Shown here piece by piece: positions 42,548-50,972 of a stretch of 64,000 bases of DNA. The DNA lies in the NCBI GenBank assembly GCA_021731285.1, contig JAKFXR010000027.1:1-64000 (forward strand), written 5' to 3'. A program made the translations under genes and the position numbers. Every line of letters begins with the position of its first letter. Position 1 is the first letter of the stretch. A model generated the notes under the pieces. That model searched no databases and had not been told where the DNA came from. It saw nothing but the letters and a program-made list of their open reading frames with translations. The DNA comes from Polaromonas sp. (GTDB taxonomy: Bacteria > Pseudomonadota > Gammaproteobacteria > Burkholderiales > Burkholderiaceae_C).

Positions 42548-43420
42548 TCATTGGGTCCGCCAATTCGCGCGATGTACAGCTGCGGTCGCGTCGTGGCGGG
42601 CATCATCCTCCGAGTGCAGGTAAATACTGGTAGTGCTGATGTTGGCGTGGCCAAGATTGTCCCTGACCACCTTCAGATCCGCTTTTCCACTCAAGTGGCT
42701 GCCGGCCGTGTGCCGCATCCAGTGGGTTGATGCCTACTCCAGGTGATCGGCCGCTGCCTCAAACTCGGCGCCTTGCAAGCGTAAGCGGACCGCGCTTTCC
42801 CGGAAAACGTCCTTGACGATTTCGTGGATGGCACTGCGCGCCACGGGCTTGGTTGGCCCGATGAGGGGTCTGACCAGAGGCGTCTCATCTCCTTCGGGTG
42901 GCAATGGACTGAGCCCACAAGCCATTCGATAGCGAATAATTTCAGACATCAACTCGCCCGTGGCGGGCACCAGCCTAGTTTGTCCACCTTTACCGGTGAC
43001 CTGCAGCCACCAGCGTTCGCGCCCATCGGCGCTGCGCCGGCTGAAGAATCCGCCCATGGCTGTCCCGCAGATCTCCGAAACACGCAGGCCGCCGATGTAG
43101 AGCAGTGAAAACAGCCACCTGCAGCGGGAAGCATGCAGCTTCTCCCGATCGCTCGTCACAGACATCGCCTCAATGGTGACCTTGACCACTGCCCAATGCT
43201 CCATCGGCAGGAAGCGGCTCACACGCGGCGCCGTCATCCTGCGCTTGCGCCGGCTCAACGCCAGGGGATTGCCGGCCAGGTACCCAGCCTCAACCAGCCA
43301 GGAAAACATCGCGTTCAGGATCGACAGCGCCTGACGTTGGCTCGATGGCCCCAGGGGACCGGCGAACGGGCGCCACAACGGGGACTCCCGCCCTGGCTGT
43401 TGAATTCCGCTGAAGTCTGA
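42548..43420 (-). pseudogene. tyrosine recombinase, N-truncated and cut by one amber codon
   Basis: The frame reads through PLWRPFAGPLGPSSQRQALS, LLYIGGLRVSEI (catalytic Arg), TGKGGQTRLVP (Lys), then a TAG at 42734-42736, and continues in the same frame with STHWMRHTAGSHL (His-x-x-Arg), NLGHANISTTSIYLH (His and nucleophile Tyr) to a TGA at 42548. All catalytic residues are present; the single stop probably replaces a Gln codon (CAG to TAG). The N-terminal domain is missing: at about 43420 the DNA turns into a CusA gene end. A dead integrase of a lost mobile element. Confidence 0.85.
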
Positions 43421-43423
43421 CCC

Positions 43424-43603
43424 GGAACAGGCACGGGCTCCGAGGTCATGCAGCGCATTGCCGCGCCCGTGGTCGGCGGCATGATCACTGCCCCCTTGTT
43501 GTCCATGTTTGTAATTCCAGCCGTGTATCTGCTCATGCGAAGGCCTCGTGAGGGCCTGACCGCAAGCAGGCCGTTCTGGGCAAGACGCAATCCCGCCTCT
43601 TGA
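43424..43603 (+). pseudogene. 3' end of a CusA/SilA-type copper/silver RND pump gene
   Basis: The frame reads [20 protein letters not shown] and on through [20 protein letters not shown] to a TGA at 43601. This is the helix XI-XII end of CusA-type pumps. About 980 upstream residues are missing; the break coincides with the truncated integrase on the other strand. Not expressed as a protein; it has no start. Confidence 0.85.
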
Positions 43604-43615
43604 ACTTATTTTTCG

Positions 43616-43700
43616 TTAGTTTTATCAACCACTCTTAAAGGAGTTTTTTATGAAGAAGATCGTTATTGCGGCGGAGGCGACGGGAGCGGACGTAGGGGCT
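43616..43700 (+). pseudogene. start of a cusF-like gene, truncated (copy B)
   Basis: TTAGTTTTATCAACCACTCT and AAAGGAGTTTTTTATGAAGAAG (ATG at 43650) repeat the segment at 34685. The frame starts MKKIVIAAEATG and soon runs into unrelated sequence before bluB. It sits 13 bases after the CusA end, where cusF normally lies. Confidence 0.6.
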
Positions 43701-43713
43701 TCAGTGGTCATTG

Positions 43714-44421
43714 TCATATCGTATGTTCCTTGGCCGCAGTGGCCTGATCAAGAAGTGATTTTAAGGGTTGGCCCCAGGCGTCTTCAAACAGCAGTTCATC
43801 CAGCGGGCAGCGCTTGGCCCAGCGCTCTTGTTGCAGCATGGGTTCTTCATAAAACCCGTGCACCGGGCCTATGCACAACAGGGCGATCGGGTCGGCCCCG
43901 GCGGGCAGTTGCAACAAGGCGGCCACTGCCACAGGGTCGAACAGCGAGACCCACCCCATGCCCAGCCCTTCGGCCCGTGCGGCCAGCCACAGGTTTTGAA
44001 TCGCACAGGAGGCCGAGGCCAAGTCCATCTGCGGCAGGGTGCGCCGCCCAAAAATGTGCTTTTCGCGCCCGTCGGCCAGCGCCACTGCCCAGACTTCGGC
44101 GGCATCTTGCAGGCCTTCGACCTTGAGCCGCATGAATTCGTCTTCGCGCTGGCCCAGTGCACGGGCGGTTTGCACCCGCTCCTGCTCCACCAGCGCCTGC
44201 AATTGAGTACGCAAAGCGCTGGATGCCACCCGCACAAAGCGCCAGGGCTGCATAAAACCCACACTGGGCGCGTGGTGCGCGGCGGTTAGCAGGCGGCGCA
44301 TCACTTCGGGTGCCACGCTGCCCCCGGCAAAGTGCCGCATGTCGCGCCGCTCGAAAATGGCGCGGTACACCGCATCGCGCTCGGCTTGCGTGAAGGCCAG
44401 GGCCGGCGCGTCAATCGGCAT
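43714..44421 (-). CDS. bluB: 5,6-dimethylbenzimidazole synthase
   Basis: 235 residues of the nitroreductase fold. FERRDMRHFAGGSVAPEVMRR is the BluB start, with AHHAPSVGFMQPWRF in the flavin pocket and GLGMGWVSLFDP near residue 155, both typical. BluB breaks down FMNH2 with oxygen to give the lower ligand of B12. Its start overlaps the cobA stop by 11 bases, so the two are co-translated. It is the left edge of the cobalamin cluster. Confidence 0.92.
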   Translation of the reverse strand: MPIDAPALAFTQAERDAVYRAIFERRDMRHFAGGSVAPEVMRRLLTAAHHAPSVGFMQPWRFVRVASSALRTQLQALVEQERVQTARALGQREDEFMRLKVEGLQDAAEVWAVALADGREKHIFGRRTLPQMDLASASCAIQNLWLAARAEGLGMGWVSLFDPVAVAALLQLPAGADPIALLCIGPVHGFYEEPMLQQERWAKRCPLDELLFEDAWGQPLKSLLDQATAAKEHTI

Positions 44422-45163
44422 GGTAATGGGGGCTCATACGCACCGTCTCTCCAATAATCAACAAACCGGGTTGGGGGCCATAGGCTGGGGCCATTTCTAT
44501 CAAGCGCCGCAGACTGCATGCGATCACCGTTTGCGTAGGGCGTGTACCGTCGCGCACGATAGCGGCTGGCGTGTCCGTTGCCAACCCATGGCTGAACAGC
44601 CGCTCAGCAATCTGCGCAAGGCGCTGCACGCCCATGTAGAAAACACGAGTCTGTCCGGGCCGGGCTAGTGCCAGCCAGTCGTGGGTGGCATCGTCTTGCG
44701 CCAAATGGCCTGGCAAAAACACACAGCTACTCGCAAGGTTGCGGTGCGTCAATGGAATGCCCGCAGCAGCCGAACAACCGCTGGCCGCCGTCACACCCGG
44801 CACCACCTCAAAAGCAATGCCTTCGGACTGCAAGGCCTGCACCTCTTCCCCGCCGCGGCCAAACACATAGGGGTCACCCCCCTTGAGACGCACCACGCGA
44901 CGGCCGTTGCGGGCATGTGCGACCAGCAGTGCGTGGATACCCTCTTGCGGCACCGCTTGGTCGCCCAAGGCCTTGCCCACATAGACGCGCTGGGCTTGGG
45001 GCGGTATCTGATCCAGGACTTCTGTACTGACCAGGCGGTCGTGCACCACCACATCGGCGCGGCGCAGCCGGTCCAGCGCACGCAGGGTCATCAGGTCCAG
45101 TGGACCCGGACCGGCCCCTACGATGCAAACAAAACCAAGGGAAGAAGAAAAACGTTCAGTCAT
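44411..45163 (-). CDS. cobA: uroporphyrinogen-III C-methyltransferase
   Basis: 250 residues. AdoMet-site signatures: VGAGPGPLDLMTLRALD at the start, DRLVS, RLKGGDPYVFGRGGEE and VVPGVTAASGCSAAAGIPLT. It methylates uroporphyrinogen III at C2 and C7 to precorrin-2, the entry to B12 and siroheme. Stand-alone CobA (no CysG fusion). Divergent from cobG with a 175-base gap that must hold both promoters. Confidence 0.94.
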   Translation of the reverse strand: MTERFSSSLGFVCIVGAGPGPLDLMTLRALDRLRRADVVVHDRLVSTEVLDQIPPQAQRVYVGKALGDQAVPQEGIHALLVAHARNGRRVVRLKGGDPYVFGRGGEEVQALQSEGIAFEVVPGVTAASGCSAAAGIPLTHRNLASSCVFLPGHLAQDDATHDWLALARPGQTRVFYMGVQRLAQIAERLFSHGLATDTPAAIVRDGTRPTQTVIACSLRRLIEMAPAYGPQPGLLIIGETVRMSPHYHAD

Positions 45164-45338
45164 GGAAAATTGGGGCGATCACGAGGCGGCCCATCATACG
45201 TGCGTCACGCTGCGCGCAGCTTGCGGGCGCACAGTGCGTGCTTTTTCATCGGGCGAGGGATGCGATACTTGGGGGGTTGCATACCCTGGGTTTCCTCCTT
45301 GTAAATCCTTGGACCAGGAATGCGATCCCTTGCTACAC

Positions 45339-46520
45339 ATGTCCGTCCACCCCCACGCTCCACACGCTGCACGTATCCAAGGCTGGTGCCCCGGTGCGCT
45401 GCGTCCCATGCCCTCGGGGGATGGGCTGGTGCTGCGCATCCGCCCGCCGCTGGGGCGTTTGACCCAGGCGCAAGGTCACGGCATTGCTGAGTTGGCCGCA
45501 CGCTACTCCCACCCCCTGCTGGACCTGACCAGCCGTGCCAACCTGCAGTTGCGCGGAATTGCCGAGGCAGACTACCCCGCACTGCTGGCCGGACTACAAG
45601 CCCTGGGCTTGATTGACACCGATATAAACGCCGAATCGCGCCGCAACCTCCTCGTGTCGCCCTTTTGGGAGGCAGGCGACGGTACACCTGCTCTTGCGCG
45701 CTTACTCGTAGAGGCATTGGGCCAGCCTATCGCCCCTACACTCCCGGCCAAATTCGGCTTTGCGCTGGACTGTGGCCCTACCCCTGTGCTGCGCGGCTGC
45801 TCGGCCGACATCCGATTGGAGCGCCATGCGCAGGGTTTTTTGGTATATGCCAACGGCAGCACCCGCGGGATGGCCGCTTCTGCAGAGTGCGCTATCGAGC
45901 GGGCCATGGAGCTGGCGCACTGGTTTATTACGGCAGGCGGCGCATCATTCGGGCGTGGCCGCATGGCAGCCTTGGTCGCCCAAACTCCCGTGCCCGCCCA
46001 CATGGCAAGCACCCCGGTACCCGCCACTCATGCGGCCTGCCCACCCTGGGGCCTGGTGCCGCAGGGCTGCGTGGTGGGCTTTGAATTCGGCCAGATGCCT
46101 GTGGACACGTTGCGCGCACTGTCAGCCCTAAGCCCTTTGCGTCTCACTCCGTGGCGCAGTGTGCTGGTGGAAGGCGCCCAGAGCGTGCCCGCACTGCCCA
46201 CACTCATCACCCACGTCGACGATGTGCGTCTGCGTGTCAGCGCCTGCACCGGCGCGCCTGGCTGCACCCAGGCCGCCGCACCCACGCGGGATCTAGCCCA
46301 CGCGCTGGCGCCGTTGGTGCCGCCAAGCCACAGGCTGCACGTATCGGGCTGCCGCAAAGGCTGCGCGCACCCGGACGCGGCCCTCACGCTGGTGGCCACG
46401 CCAACAGGGTTTGATCTGGTACAACACGGCACCGCCGCCTCCCCCCCGGATGCGCGCGATCTGAATCAAGCGGCCATCGCCGCCCATTTAAAACAGCTAG
46501 CGCATGCGCCACACCTATGA
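45339..46520 (+). CDS. cobG: precorrin-3B synthase
   Basis: 393 residues from the ATG giving MSVHPHAPHAARIQGWCPGA; the 72 codons open upstream are unlike the family. A sulfite/nitrite-reductase-like protein: ferredoxin-like repeats (GDGLVLRIRPPLGRLT) and a [4Fe-4S] site formed by SACTGAPGC and SGCRKGCAH. It uses oxygen to make precorrin-3B, so the cluster follows the aerobic route. Overlaps cobH by 17 bases. Confidence 0.9.
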   Translation: MSVHPHAPHAARIQGWCPGALRPMPSGDGLVLRIRPPLGRLTQAQGHGIAELAARYSHPLLDLTSRANLQLRGIAEADYPALLAGLQALGLIDTDINAESRRNLLVSPFWEAGDGTPALARLLVEALGQPIAPTLPAKFGFALDCGPTPVLRGCSADIRLERHAQGFLVYANGSTRGMAASAECAIERAMELAHWFITAGGASFGRGRMAALVAQTPVPAHMASTPVPATHAACPPWGLVPQGCVVGFEFGQMPVDTLRALSALSPLRLTPWRSVLVEGAQSVPALPTLITHVDDVRLRVSACTGAPGCTQAAAPTRDLAHALAPLVPPSHRLHVSGCRKGCAHPDAALTLVATPTGFDLVQHGTAASPPDARDLNQAAIAAHLKQLAHAPHL

Positions 46521-47136
46521 GACCGATGGCGATGCCATCTACCGACAGTCTTTTGCCATCATCCGGGCTGAAGCCGACCTAAGCCGCTTCAACGCCATTG
46601 AAGAACTGGCCGTCGTCCGCATGATCCACGCCACCGGCATGGTCGGGCTAGAGACCCATGTGCGCTTTACCGATGGCATGGCTGACGCCGCCCGCGCTGC
46701 GCTGGAAGCCGGCGCCCCCATTCTGTGCGACGTGCGTATGGTGAGCGAAGGCATCACCCGCACCCGCATGCCTGCCGACAACGCCGTCATCTGCACCCTG
46801 CAAGACCCCAGCGTGCGCGAGCTGGCCCAGCGCATGGGCACCACCCGCAGCGCCGCTGCGCTGGAACTCTGGCGCCCCCATTTGGCAGGAGCTGTGGTCG
46901 CTATCGGCAACGCACCCACCGCACTGTTTCACCTGTTGAACATGCTGCAAGACCCCGCCTGCCCGCGCCCTGCGGCCATCATCGGCTGCCCGGTGGGCTT
47001 TGTAGGCGCTGCCGAATCCAAAGCCGCCCTTATGGGCGCGCCGCCCGCCCCTGCCATGGTGGTACAGGGCCGACTGGGCGGCAGCGCCATTACCGCGGCT
47101 GCAGTGAACGCACTCGCCAGCCGGAGGGAAATCTGA
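46504..47136 (+). CDS. cobH: precorrin-8X methylmutase
   Basis: 210 residues. Catalytic His lies in VRMIHATGMVGLE near residue 42; ILCDVRMVSEGITRTRMPAD and AIIGCPVGFVGAAESK are conserved segments. It moves a methyl from C11 to C12 to give hydrogenobyrinate. The stop codon's last base is the first base of the cobI ATG. Confidence 0.94.
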   Translation: MRHTYETDGDAIYRQSFAIIRAEADLSRFNAIEELAVVRMIHATGMVGLETHVRFTDGMADAARAALEAGAPILCDVRMVSEGITRTRMPADNAVICTLQDPSVRELAQRMGTTRSAAALELWRPHLAGAVVAIGNAPTALFHLLNMLQDPACPRPAAIIGCPVGFVGAAESKAALMGAPPAPAMVVQGRLGGSAITAAAVNALASRREI

Positions 47137-47867
47137 TGGGCCGCATCCTCTGCGCCGGTTTAGGCCCCGGCGACCCCGACTTGATGAGCGTGCGCTCCGA
47201 CCGCGCCATCCGTGCCGCCAGCCACGTGGCCTACTTCCGCAAAAAAGGCCGCCCCGGCCAAGCCCGCCGCATTGTGGAAGGCATGCTCGCCCCCCTTGTT
47301 ACCGAGTACCCCATGGAATACCCGGTCACCACTGAACTGCCCTTTGACAGCCCCGAGTACATCCACTGCCTGGCCACGTTTTATGACGACTGGGCTAACC
47401 GCCTGGCCGAGCTGGCCCAAACGCAGGACGTGCTGGTGCTGTGCGAGGGAGACCCGTTTTTCTACGGCTCCTTCATGCACCTGCACACCCGCTTGCAGAG
47501 TCGCGCCACGGTAGAAGTGATTCCCGGCATCCCCGGCATGGTGGGCTGCTGGTCGGCCACCGGCACACCCATCACTTGGGGCGACGACGTGATGACCGTG
47601 CTCATGGGCACCCTGCCCGAGGACGAGCTGGTGCGCCATATGGGAACGGCTGATGCCCTGGTCATCATGAAAATCGGCCGCAACCTGCCCCGCGTGCGCA
47701 ACGCGCTGGCCAAAGCCGGCCGCCTGGATCAGGCCTGGCTGGTAGAGCGCGGCACCATGCCCGGTGAGCGCGTGCTCAAACTGGCCGAGGCCGATGGCAA
47801 CAACTGTCCTTACTTCGCCATCGTGCTGGTACACGGCAGCGGCCGCCGCCCCGAGGTGCAGGAATGA
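47136..47867 (+). CDS. cobI: precorrin-2 C20-methyltransferase
   Basis: 243 residues from ATG at 47136. GRILCAGLGPGDPDLMSVRS, VLVLCEGDPFFYGSFMHLH and VIPGIPGMVGCWSATGTPIT are the AdoMet-pocket motifs, and VMTVLMGTLPEDEL, MKIGRNLPRVRNAL mark CobI/CbiL. It makes precorrin-3A. Translationally coupled on both sides: one-base overlap with cobH, four bases with cobJ. Confidence 0.93.
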   Translation: MGRILCAGLGPGDPDLMSVRSDRAIRAASHVAYFRKKGRPGQARRIVEGMLAPLVTEYPMEYPVTTELPFDSPEYIHCLATFYDDWANRLAELAQTQDVLVLCEGDPFFYGSFMHLHTRLQSRATVEVIPGIPGMVGCWSATGTPITWGDDVMTVLMGTLPEDELVRHMGTADALVIMKIGRNLPRVRNALAKAGRLDQAWLVERGTMPGERVLKLAEADGNNCPYFAIVLVHGSGRRPEVQE

Positions 47868-48598
47868 GCGGCTGGCTCTGCATTGCAGGACTGGGGCCGG
47901 GCGACCCGCAGCTGGTAACCCCCGAAGTGACGGCCGCCATTGACACCGCCACCGACATCGTGGGCTACATCCCCTACGTCGCCCGCATTGCGCCGCGCCC
48001 GGGCCTCACGCTGCATGCGTCCGACAACCGGGTCGAGATGGACCGCGCCCGCGCCGCGCTGCAAATGGCATCTGAGGGCCGCCAGGTCGTCATCGTCTCG
48101 TCCGGTGACCCTGGCGTGTTTGCCATGGCAGCCGCCGTGTTTGAAGCGCTGGAAGGCCGCCCGGACTGGCAGGTTCTGGACATCCGCGTGTTGCCCGGCA
48201 TCACGGCCATGTTGGCGGCGGCAGCCAAAGCCGGTGCGCCGCTGGGCCACGACTTCTGCGCCATCAACCTGAGCGACAACCTCAAGCCCGCAGAGCTGAT
48301 CGAAGCCCGCGTGCGCGCCGCCGCCGGAGCCGACTTTGCGATGGCGCTCTACAACCCCCGCTCCGCCAGCCGCCCGCACACTTTCGGGCGCGTGCTGGAG
48401 GTATTGCGCGCAAGCTGCGGACCAGACCGGCTCATCACCTTTGCCCGCGCCGTGAGCACGCCGGACGAAAAGTTATTGACTGTCCGCCTGGGGGAAGCCA
48501 CCTCTGAGATGGCCGATATGCGCACCGTGGTCATCGTGGGCAACTCCGCCACCCGCCGCGTGGGGCGCTTCGTCTACACCCCGCGCTCGGCGCTATGA
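47864..48598 (+). CDS. cobJ: precorrin-3B C17-methyltransferase
   Basis: 244 residues. LCIAGLGPGDPQLVTPEV, VIVSSGDPGVFAMAAAVFE, RVLPGITAMLAAAAKAGAPL and the ending TVVIVGNSATRRVGRFVYTP are CobJ landmarks; ALYNPRSASRPHTFGRVLEV is the conserved second half. It methylates C17 and contracts the ring to precorrin-4. Last gene of cobGHIJ; convergent with cobK, 17 bases apart. Confidence 0.94.
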   Translation: MSGWLCIAGLGPGDPQLVTPEVTAAIDTATDIVGYIPYVARIAPRPGLTLHASDNRVEMDRARAALQMASEGRQVVIVSSGDPGVFAMAAAVFEALEGRPDWQVLDIRVLPGITAMLAAAAKAGAPLGHDFCAINLSDNLKPAELIEARVRAAAGADFAMALYNPRSASRPHTFGRVLEVLRASCGPDRLITFARAVSTPDEKLLTVRLGEATSEMADMRTVVIVGNSATRRVGRFVYTPRSAL

Positions 48599-48615
48599 AC
48601 GCACCAACAATCACG

Positions 48616-49389
48616 TTAACGGCGCGCCGTAGCCATCCAGCGCAGCACTTCATCCACGGTGCAAACAGTTTGACGGGGGGGAATGAAGGGCCGGTCGATC
48701 AGAATAACCGGCAGCCCCCGTTCGCGCGCCACCGTCAGCTTGGCCTGTGCGCCCGCGCCGCCGGAGTTTTTGGACACCACATGGGTGATGCCGTGTGCTT
48801 GCAGCAAGGCGCGGTCGCCTTCCAAAGTGAACGGCCCCCGGTCCAGTACCACATGGCCGCGCTCGGCAGGCAGATCCAGCACCGGATCGACCAAACGCAA
48901 CAGATACCAATGCTGCGAGTGGGCCAAAAACGGTGCCAAGTTCTGGCGGCCAATGGCCAGAAACACCCGCGTCGGATCGGAGGGCAAAGCCTGCACTGCA
49001 GCGGTAATGTCGGGCACATGCTGCCAAGCATCCCCGCTTTGAGCCTGCCACGCGGGTCGCTCCAGTGCCAGCAGGGGCACACCCGCTGCGGCACAGGCCT
49101 GCACTGCGTTACGGCTCATCTGCGCGGCAAAGGGATGGGTGGCGTCCACCACATGGGTGATACGCTCGGCCTGAAAAAAGGCCTGCAAGCCAGCCACGCC
49201 GCCAAAGCCACCCACACGGGTGGGCAGCGGCTGGGCAATGGGCGCATCGGTACGGCCTGCATAAGAAAATATGCCGTCCACCCCCGCCTGCGCCAATGCC
49301 TGAGCCAGGCGGCTGGCCTCAGTGGTGCCCCCCAGCACAAGAACACGCGGAAGGATGCGCGCAATGTCTGAACCCTGGCTGTCAGTCAT
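48616..49389 (-). CDS. cobK: precorrin-6A reductase
   Basis: 257 residues from the ATG MTDSQGSDIARILPRVLVLG; a GTG seventeen codons later would begin at VLGGTTEA and avoid overlap with cobL. Conserved: LGGTTEASRLAQAL (NADPH loop), VVDATHPFAAQMSRNAVQAC and GPFTLEGDRALLQAHGITHV, VSKNSGGAGAQAKLTVA. It reduces precorrin-6A to 6B. It is the only minus-strand gene inside this part of the cluster, and its 5' end overlaps that of cobL by up to 26 bases. Confidence 0.9.
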   Translation of the reverse strand: MTDSQGSDIARILPRVLVLGGTTEASRLAQALAQAGVDGIFSYAGRTDAPIAQPLPTRVGGFGGVAGLQAFFQAERITHVVDATHPFAAQMSRNAVQACAAAGVPLLALERPAWQAQSGDAWQHVPDITAAVQALPSDPTRVFLAIGRQNLAPFLAHSQHWYLLRLVDPVLDLPAERGHVVLDRGPFTLEGDRALLQAHGITHVVSKNSGGAGAQAKLTVARERGLPVILIDRPFIPPRQTVCTVDEVLRWMATARR

Positions 49390-50545
49390 TGGTATTGGTG
49401 AAAATGGTCTGCATGGCCTGAGCGATGGTAGCCGCTCGGCCTTGGCCCACGCGCAGCACGTCTTCGGCGGTGTAAGGCACCTGGCGCTGGCCGATGTAGG
49501 CAGCCGTGGCCTGGAGTGGCTGCGGCCCTTTGACATAGCCCCGGTACTGGCCCTGCGCGGCCAGCCGGTGGCGGTACTGGCCTCGGGCGATCCGTTCTGG
49601 TTCGGAGCAGGTGGCAGCCTGGCGGAGCACCTTACGCCCGGCGAATGGCAGGCTTTTCCCGCACCCTCTGCCTTCTCGCTGGCCGCATCCCGCTTGGCAT
49701 GGCGCTTGGAGCATGTGCATTGCTTCGGCCTGCACGCCGCGCCCTTTGCCCGCACCCGCCCTGTCCTGCACGGCGGCGCGCAACTGCTGTGCCTGTTGCG
49801 CGATGGCCTGGCGGTACGAGACTTTGCGCAATGGCTCACACAGCAAGGCTGCGGTGCATCTGCGGTGTGGGTGCTGGAAGCCCTGGGCGGCCCACGCGAA
49901 CGCATACGCCAGAGCGCGGCCAGCATGCTGGACTTTGCGGACATCCAAAGCCCTGTTGCCGTAGCCGTTCAGGTAGCCGGCCCCTTGGGTTTGCCGCAAA
50001 CACCCGGTCTGCCAGACGGCAGCTTTGCCCACGATGGACAAATTACCAAGTCACCCATCCGCGCATTCACCTTAAGCGCCCTGGCACCGCGCCCCGGCGA
50101 ACATCTGTGGGACTTGGGCGCGGGCTCGGGTTCGGTGTCGGTGGAATGGTGTTTGGCGGGCGGCACATCCAGCGCGGTGGAGCTGCACGCCGAGCGGGTG
50201 CTGAACATCCGTGCCAACGCCGCATCCTTCGGCATAGCTCACCGCCTCACGGTGCACCACGGTGCCACGCAAGACCTGCTGACGGGCCTGCCCACGCCCC
50301 ATGCCATTTTTGTCGGCGGCGGTTTTGACATGGCGTTGTTCGACACATTGCAGTCCACAGCGCCCGCAGGTTGCCGCCTGGTGGTGAATGCCGTGACGCT
50401 GGAAACCGAATCCGCCCTGCTGCAACTGCACGCCAAACACGGCGGCGAGCTGCTGCGCATCGAGCTGGCGCAGGCCACGCCCCTGGGCCGCATGCGCGGC
50501 TGGCAGCCCAGCCGAGCGGTGGTGCAGTGGAGCGTATCGCTGTGA
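49364..50545 (+). CDS. cobL: precorrin-6B C5,15-methyltransferase (decarboxylating)
   Basis: 393 residues, a CbiE-CbiT fusion. The N-terminal half starts PWLSVIGIGENGLHGLSDGS with VAVLASGDPFWFGAGGSL; the C-terminal CbiT half has ALAPRPGEHLWDLGAGSGSV (AdoMet motif I) and AIFVGGGFDMALFDTL. It methylates C5 and C15 and decarboxylates to precorrin-8X. Start at 49364 chosen from the family's conserved first strand. Confidence 0.93.
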   Translation: MSEPWLSVIGIGENGLHGLSDGSRSALAHAQHVFGGVRHLALADVGSRGLEWLRPFDIAPVLALRGQPVAVLASGDPFWFGAGGSLAEHLTPGEWQAFPAPSAFSLAASRLAWRLEHVHCFGLHAAPFARTRPVLHGGAQLLCLLRDGLAVRDFAQWLTQQGCGASAVWVLEALGGPRERIRQSAASMLDFADIQSPVAVAVQVAGPLGLPQTPGLPDGSFAHDGQITKSPIRAFTLSALAPRPGEHLWDLGAGSGSVSVEWCLAGGTSSAVELHAERVLNIRANAASFGIAHRLTVHHGATQDLLTGLPTPHAIFVGGGFDMALFDTLQSTAPAGCRLVVNAVTLETESALLQLHAKHGGELLRIELAQATPLGRMRGWQPSRAVVQWSVSL

Positions 50546-50552
50546 AAGCGCC

Positions 50553-50972
50553 ATGCTGATGGTGGCAGGCTTGGGTTTTCGGGCCCAGTGCGATGTGGCG
50601 TCTTTGCGCGCCGCGCTCAACGCCGCCTTGGATGCTGCACAACAATCTCACGGCAGGCCCATCACCCTTACGGCCCTGGCCACCGCAACAGACAAGGCCA
50701 CCCACCCTGCTCTGCTGCAACTGGCCGCAGAGCTGCAATTGCCCGTCACCCCCATCCACCTGCCGCAGTTAGCTAGCCAAACCGCCACGCCCAGCGTCCA
50801 TGTACCCGCCCGCTACGGTGCCCACAGCGTGGCCGAAGCCGCAGCGCTGGCCGCTGCAGCAATGACCGTTCAGGCTGAGCCTGTCGAAGCCCAACTGCTT
50901 GCCCAGCGCCACACCAGCCCCGACCGCATGGCCACCGCAGCCCTTGCTTTCACAGAAAATACCCACCCATGA
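50553..50972 (+). CDS. cobE: cobalamin biosynthesis protein CobE
   Basis: 139 residues with the CobE/CbiG C-terminal pattern: [20 protein letters not shown] at the start, [17 protein letters not shown] and [19 protein letters not shown]. CobE is thought to assist the aerobic pathway but its reaction is unsettled. Odd feature: residues about 106-113 (VQAEPVEA) are encoded by a REP-type palindrome half inserted in the gene. It overlaps cobM by four bases. Confidence 0.85.
   Translation: MLMVAGLGFRAQCDVASLRAALNAALDAAQQSHGRPITLTALATATDKATHPALLQLAAELQLPVTPIHLPQLASQTATPSVHVPARYGAHSVAEAAALAAAAMTVQAEPVEAQLLAQRHTSPDRMATAALAFTENTHP
50866..50889. repeat. REP-type half-palindrome inside cobE
   Basis: CCGTTCAGGCTGAGCCTGTC followed by GAAG is the inverse of the unit CTTCGACAGGCTCAGCCTGAACGG widespread in proteobacterial genomes. 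A second unit, with both arms, lies between cobN and cobW at 59740-59821. Here it is translated in frame as VQAEPVEA. Confidence 0.8.

Noticed and set aside
43650-44126. 158-codon plus-strand frame beginning MKKIVIAAEATG
   Set aside because: Only the first few codons match a real gene start; the rest is antisense to bluB. Kept only as a cusF-like remnant.
45164-45338. Possible second cobalamin riboswitch between cobA and cobG
   Set aside because: No B12 box or GCCACTG/GGGAAGG elements on either strand; only short GC-rich inverted pieces.
46725-47867. 380-codon frame as one fused cob protein
   Set aside because: The first 137 codons are out-of-frame cobH; the real cobI starts at the ATG at 47136 with AdoMet-site motifs.
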